Below the pieces are notes generated by a model. It was not told the DNA's origin and ran no database searches. It worked only from the letters and a program-made list of their open reading frames with translations. DNA of 64,000 bases from Acidobacteriota bacterium (lineage in GTDB: Bacteria > Acidobacteriota > Terriglobia > Bryobacterales > Bryobacteraceae), in assembly GCA_016185425.1 (NCBI GenBank), contig JACPNQ010000028.1, forward strand, positions 310,001 through 374,000, read 5' to 3'. Shown here in pieces: positions 61,557 through 64,000 of the stretch (its first letter is position 1; every line of letters starts with the position of its first letter). A program made the translations under genes and the position numbers.

Positions 61557-64000
61557 TTAAAACTCCAGGCGGAAGACGATCATGGTCTCGGTTACGGCGC
61601 CGAGGCCGGAGAATCCGCCCTGCTGGCTCGTGATTTTTCCGAATGTCTGTGGATTCCGGAAATTCACGGCAGTCGACGGCGCGGAGAAGAACGGATACTT
61701 GAAGGGCGCCGTGAAATCGGCTCTCAGTGTCCCCTTGATGCGCTCCTTGAAGGGTATGGTCTTCATCAACGCGAACTGGTGCCAGAGCATGCCGGGCGCA
61801 TTGATAATGTTGCGGCCCGACTGTCCCGGCGTATAGGAGGCCGGAACCGCAAAGGCGTTGATGTCGGCCCATGGCAGAGCACAGGCGACGATGTGCCGGC
61901 ACGGGCCCTTGCGGTCCCAGTCGAGCTGGATGTCGCCATAGGTCTTGCCCGGGGCCATGTCGGGACGCATCGCTCCCGGCAGGTAAACGTTGGTCACGTT
62001 GCCCGGCAACTGCCCGTTATGCGAGAAAGTCAACGGGATTCCGGTCTCGGCGCTCTGAATCGCCGACAACTGCCAGTTGCCGATTACCTTCGACGTTATG
62101 CCTCCGTTATTCAGGAACTTCTTCCCCTTGCCAACCGGCATGTCCCAAACGGCATAAGTCACCCAGCGGTGCGCGACGTCGTAGTTGGAGCGTCCTTTCT
62201 CGAGGCGGCGATTGTAGTAGGTCACGCCGCCGGCGGTACCGTCGTCGCTCGCCTCGTCGATCGATTTGCCCCAAGTGTAGAACGACTGAAAGGTCAGCCC
62301 GCCGGACATCCTCTTCTCAAGCCGGACGGTGCCGGAATGGAAGCTGCTGTGCCCGAAATTGCTGTACATCATCACGCTCCCGAATTGCGGATACGGCTTG
62401 TAGTTCTGTGGGGCGTTGCGGATGGTGTTCAACAGCACCGGATCCTTCGAGATATCCAGCGGGATTGCGTTGATGTCCCAGCGGTTCAAGAGGCCAACTC
62501 CCGCCGAGCCCTGGTAGTTGACCTCGAGCAGATAAGTCTTTCCCAACTGCCGCTGGACGCCCAGGTTCCAGTTCATCACGTAAGGGGCCCGTATGTTGGG
62601 GTCGCGGTAGGACGCATTGCGCCCGGTAAAGTTGGTTCCGATAAACGGCACCGACCCGTCGGGCTGCACGTTGAATCTGATAGTCGGCGGCCCTTGCGAC
62701 AGCCGGAACGCGATGTCCGGGTTCCCGACGGGCGGCTGAACGACAGCAGTCGCCAGGTACTCTTCAAAGTTCTCCCGGAGGCCATTGGTCCACAGGTCGA
62801 GTGTGTTGAGCGCGAATCCACCGCGGAACACCCAGCTCTGCCGGAAGTTGTAGGCTGCGCCCACACGCGGCTGGAAGTTATTGGCATCGCGCTTGCCCAG
62901 CGGTCCGGCCGGATGCAGCATCGCGCCGCGCCGTCCGGTCAGCGGATCGGTCGCGGTTGGATCGAACTGGCTCTGCTGGCCATACTTGGTCGAATAGGGG
63001 CTCTCGGTCTGCCAGCGCAGGCCGAGGTTCAGGGTCAGGCGGCGGGTTACCTTCCAATCGTCCTGGAAGTAAAGAGCGTGGCTCCACCATCTCGGCAGCC
63101 ATGTGGCGAACGCTTTGGTGAAATCGGCCCGGACCACGCCGCCAAGTAAAAACGAAGCGAAGGCATTGCCGGTGCCGGGAGTGAACGGAAGCTCCGTGCC
63201 GCCGAACAGATAGGTCCCTGAGGGGCGCTCTTCCAAATGGGAATTGATTCTGGTTCGGAGCAACTCGTAGCCGGTCTTGAACGTGTGGCGGCCGCGAGTC
63301 AGGGTGAAGTTCTCCTGGAAGTTGGCGCTCTCATTGACATCCACGGTCTCGCCTTCCGGGAAGCGGAAATAGAACTGGCCCCCCGTGTTGGTCTGGAAAA
63401 TGGGCATAGTCTCGGGTCCGACATTGGGGATGCCGAATTTGGACGCCCAATTCTGGCCGAGACTCTCGGGCAGCCGCGTGCTCTTTCGCCGGTTCCATCC
63501 CAACCGCACTTCATTGACGGTTGTCGGACTGATTACGTAGGAGTCCGAGACCACCACCTGGCGAAAGTCGACCGGAATCGGCGCGGCAATGTAGTCGAGA
63601 TCCCTATTGGCGAGCTGCATTTGCCAGGTGCCGCTCATAGAGCGGTGCCGGGCATTGGAGTAACGGCCGAAGAGCTTGTGTTTGTCGCTGAAGGAGTGAT
63701 CGATCTTGTAGTCGAAACCCGAGCGATAGGAATTCTTGTTCGTATCGATGCTCAGGTTCTGGCGGGGCCCGGTAGTGTCGAAAAACGTCTGGTTGTTGCG
63801 ATTGTCCTGTGTGCGGAAGGGAGTCAGGCCGAGGAACTTTACCGCCGCGGGGTCGAAGCGGCTGCGCGGAATCTGATTGCCCGGGAACTGGGTCCGCGTG
63901 TAGGTTCCGTTCGGCAACTGAACGAGCGAGGCAGGGTCGTAGATTCTGTCGGGGACGACATTTCCCCCGGGAATGCTGAAGTCGCCGTTCAGCATCGCGG
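61557..64000 (-). CDS. Oar-like TonB-dependent receptor, C-terminal part (5' end outside window)
   Basis: The frame is open through the right edge; the first Met inside the window (63995) is preceded by an in-frame Ala codon and is not the start. The visible 814 residues cover the barrel: MLNGDFSIPGG, KIDHSFSDKHKLFGRYSN, ALYFQDDWKVTRRLTLNLGL, and a terminal MIVFRLEF. The signal peptide, regulatory domain and plug should lie beyond base 64000. Same family as the four full receptors in this window. Confidence 0.88.
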   Translation of the reverse strand, partial: AMLNGDFSIPGGNVVPDRIYDPASLVQLPNGTYTRTQFPGNQIPRSRFDPAAVKFLGLTPFRTQDNRNNQTFFDTTGPRQNLSIDTNKNSYRSGFDYKIDHSFSDKHKLFGRYSNARHRSMSGTWQMQLANRDLDYIAAPIPVDFRQVVVSDSYVISPTTVNEVRLGWNRRKSTRLPESLGQNWASKFGIPNVGPETMPIFQTNTGGQFYFRFPEGETVDVNESANFQENFTLTRGRHTFKTGYELLRTRINSHLEERPSGTYLFGGTELPFTPGTGNAFASFLLGGVVRADFTKAFATWLPRWWSHALYFQDDWKVTRRLTLNLGLRWQTESPYSTKYGQQSQFDPTATDPLTGRRGAMLHPAGPLGKRDANNFQPRVGAAYNFRQSWVFRGGFALNTLDLWTNGLRENFEEYLATAVVQPPVGNPDIAFRLSQGPPTIRFNVQPDGSVPFIGTNFTGRNASYRDPNIRAPYVMNWNLGVQRQLGKTYLLEVNYQGSAGVGLLNRWDINAIPLDISKDPVLLNTIRNAPQNYKPYPQFGSVMMYSNFGHSSFHSGTVRLEKRMSGGLTFQSFYTWGKSIDEASDDGTAGGVTYYNRRLEKGRSNYDVAHRWVTYAVWDMPVGKGKKFLNNGGITSKVIGNWQLSAIQSAETGIPLTFSHNGQLPGNVTNVYLPGAMRPDMAPGKTYGDIQLDWDRKGPCRHIVACALPWADINAFAVPASYTPGQSGRNIINAPGMLWHQFALMKTIPFKERIKGTLRADFTAPFKYPFFSAPSTAVNFRNPQTFGKITSQQGGFSGLGAVTETMIVFRLEF

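Overview
The window reads as chromosomal DNA of a GC-rich acidobacterium, most like the Solibacter/Bryobacter group. The reasons are five very large Oar-type TonB-dependent receptors with an N-terminal carboxypeptidase-regulatory domain, DUF1592/DUF1588 and CRTAC1-type (ASPIC/UnbV) proteins, multihaem cytochromes, DUF3857 transglutaminase-like proteins, and dense packing with many ATGA/TGATG start-stop overlaps. This is inference from gene content; no rRNA is present.

Left part (1-14.9 kb): a truncated DUF1592-family gene and a divergent dihaem cytochrome c, then an Old-Yellow-Enzyme-type flavoprotein and a small lipoprotein. Next comes a compact cell-wall cassette: a LysM/peptidoglycan-binding protein, a small unknown protein, and a peptidase with the two M15/LAS active-site motifs separated by about 360 residues. 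It is coupled to a CRTAC1 gene. A related secretion-type beta-sandwich gene lies beside it on the opposite strand, and a frameshifted relative (15.5-16.3 kb) lies further on. A TonB protein, a zinc alcohol dehydrogenase and a zinc-ribbon protein follow.

Middle (16.6-31.4 kb): a secreted Kelch protein with four tandem prealbumin-like repeats; a divergent pair (LON-domain + HAD versus SDR + shikimate kinase + glycerate kinase) whose start codons overlap; an ECF sigma/anti-sigma operon with LiaI/LiaF-like and DUF4097 membrane proteins; a flippase-like membrane protein; nrdR; and a primary-type sigma factor.

Right part (31.4-64 kb): a LamG / heptahaem-cytochrome-TPR / membrane-protein operon; two receptors flanking a coiled-coil membrane protein; then a long minus-strand run (MFS transporter, receptor, unknown protein, lipoprotein hydrolase, esterase, receptor, two DUF3857 proteins, one of them catalytically dead). 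On the plus strand a four-gene coupled operon (extended SDR, GT21/HpnI-like glycosyltransferase, mini alpha/beta hydrolase, UGT-type glycosyltransferase) probably builds a glycolipid. It ends at a tRNA-Pro(TGG) whose 3' half is duplicated 105 bp downstream. A fifth receptor runs off the right edge.

The best candidates for something undescribed are the split-LAS peptidase cassette (7.2-10.8 kb) and the glycolipid operon (57.2-61.1 kb).
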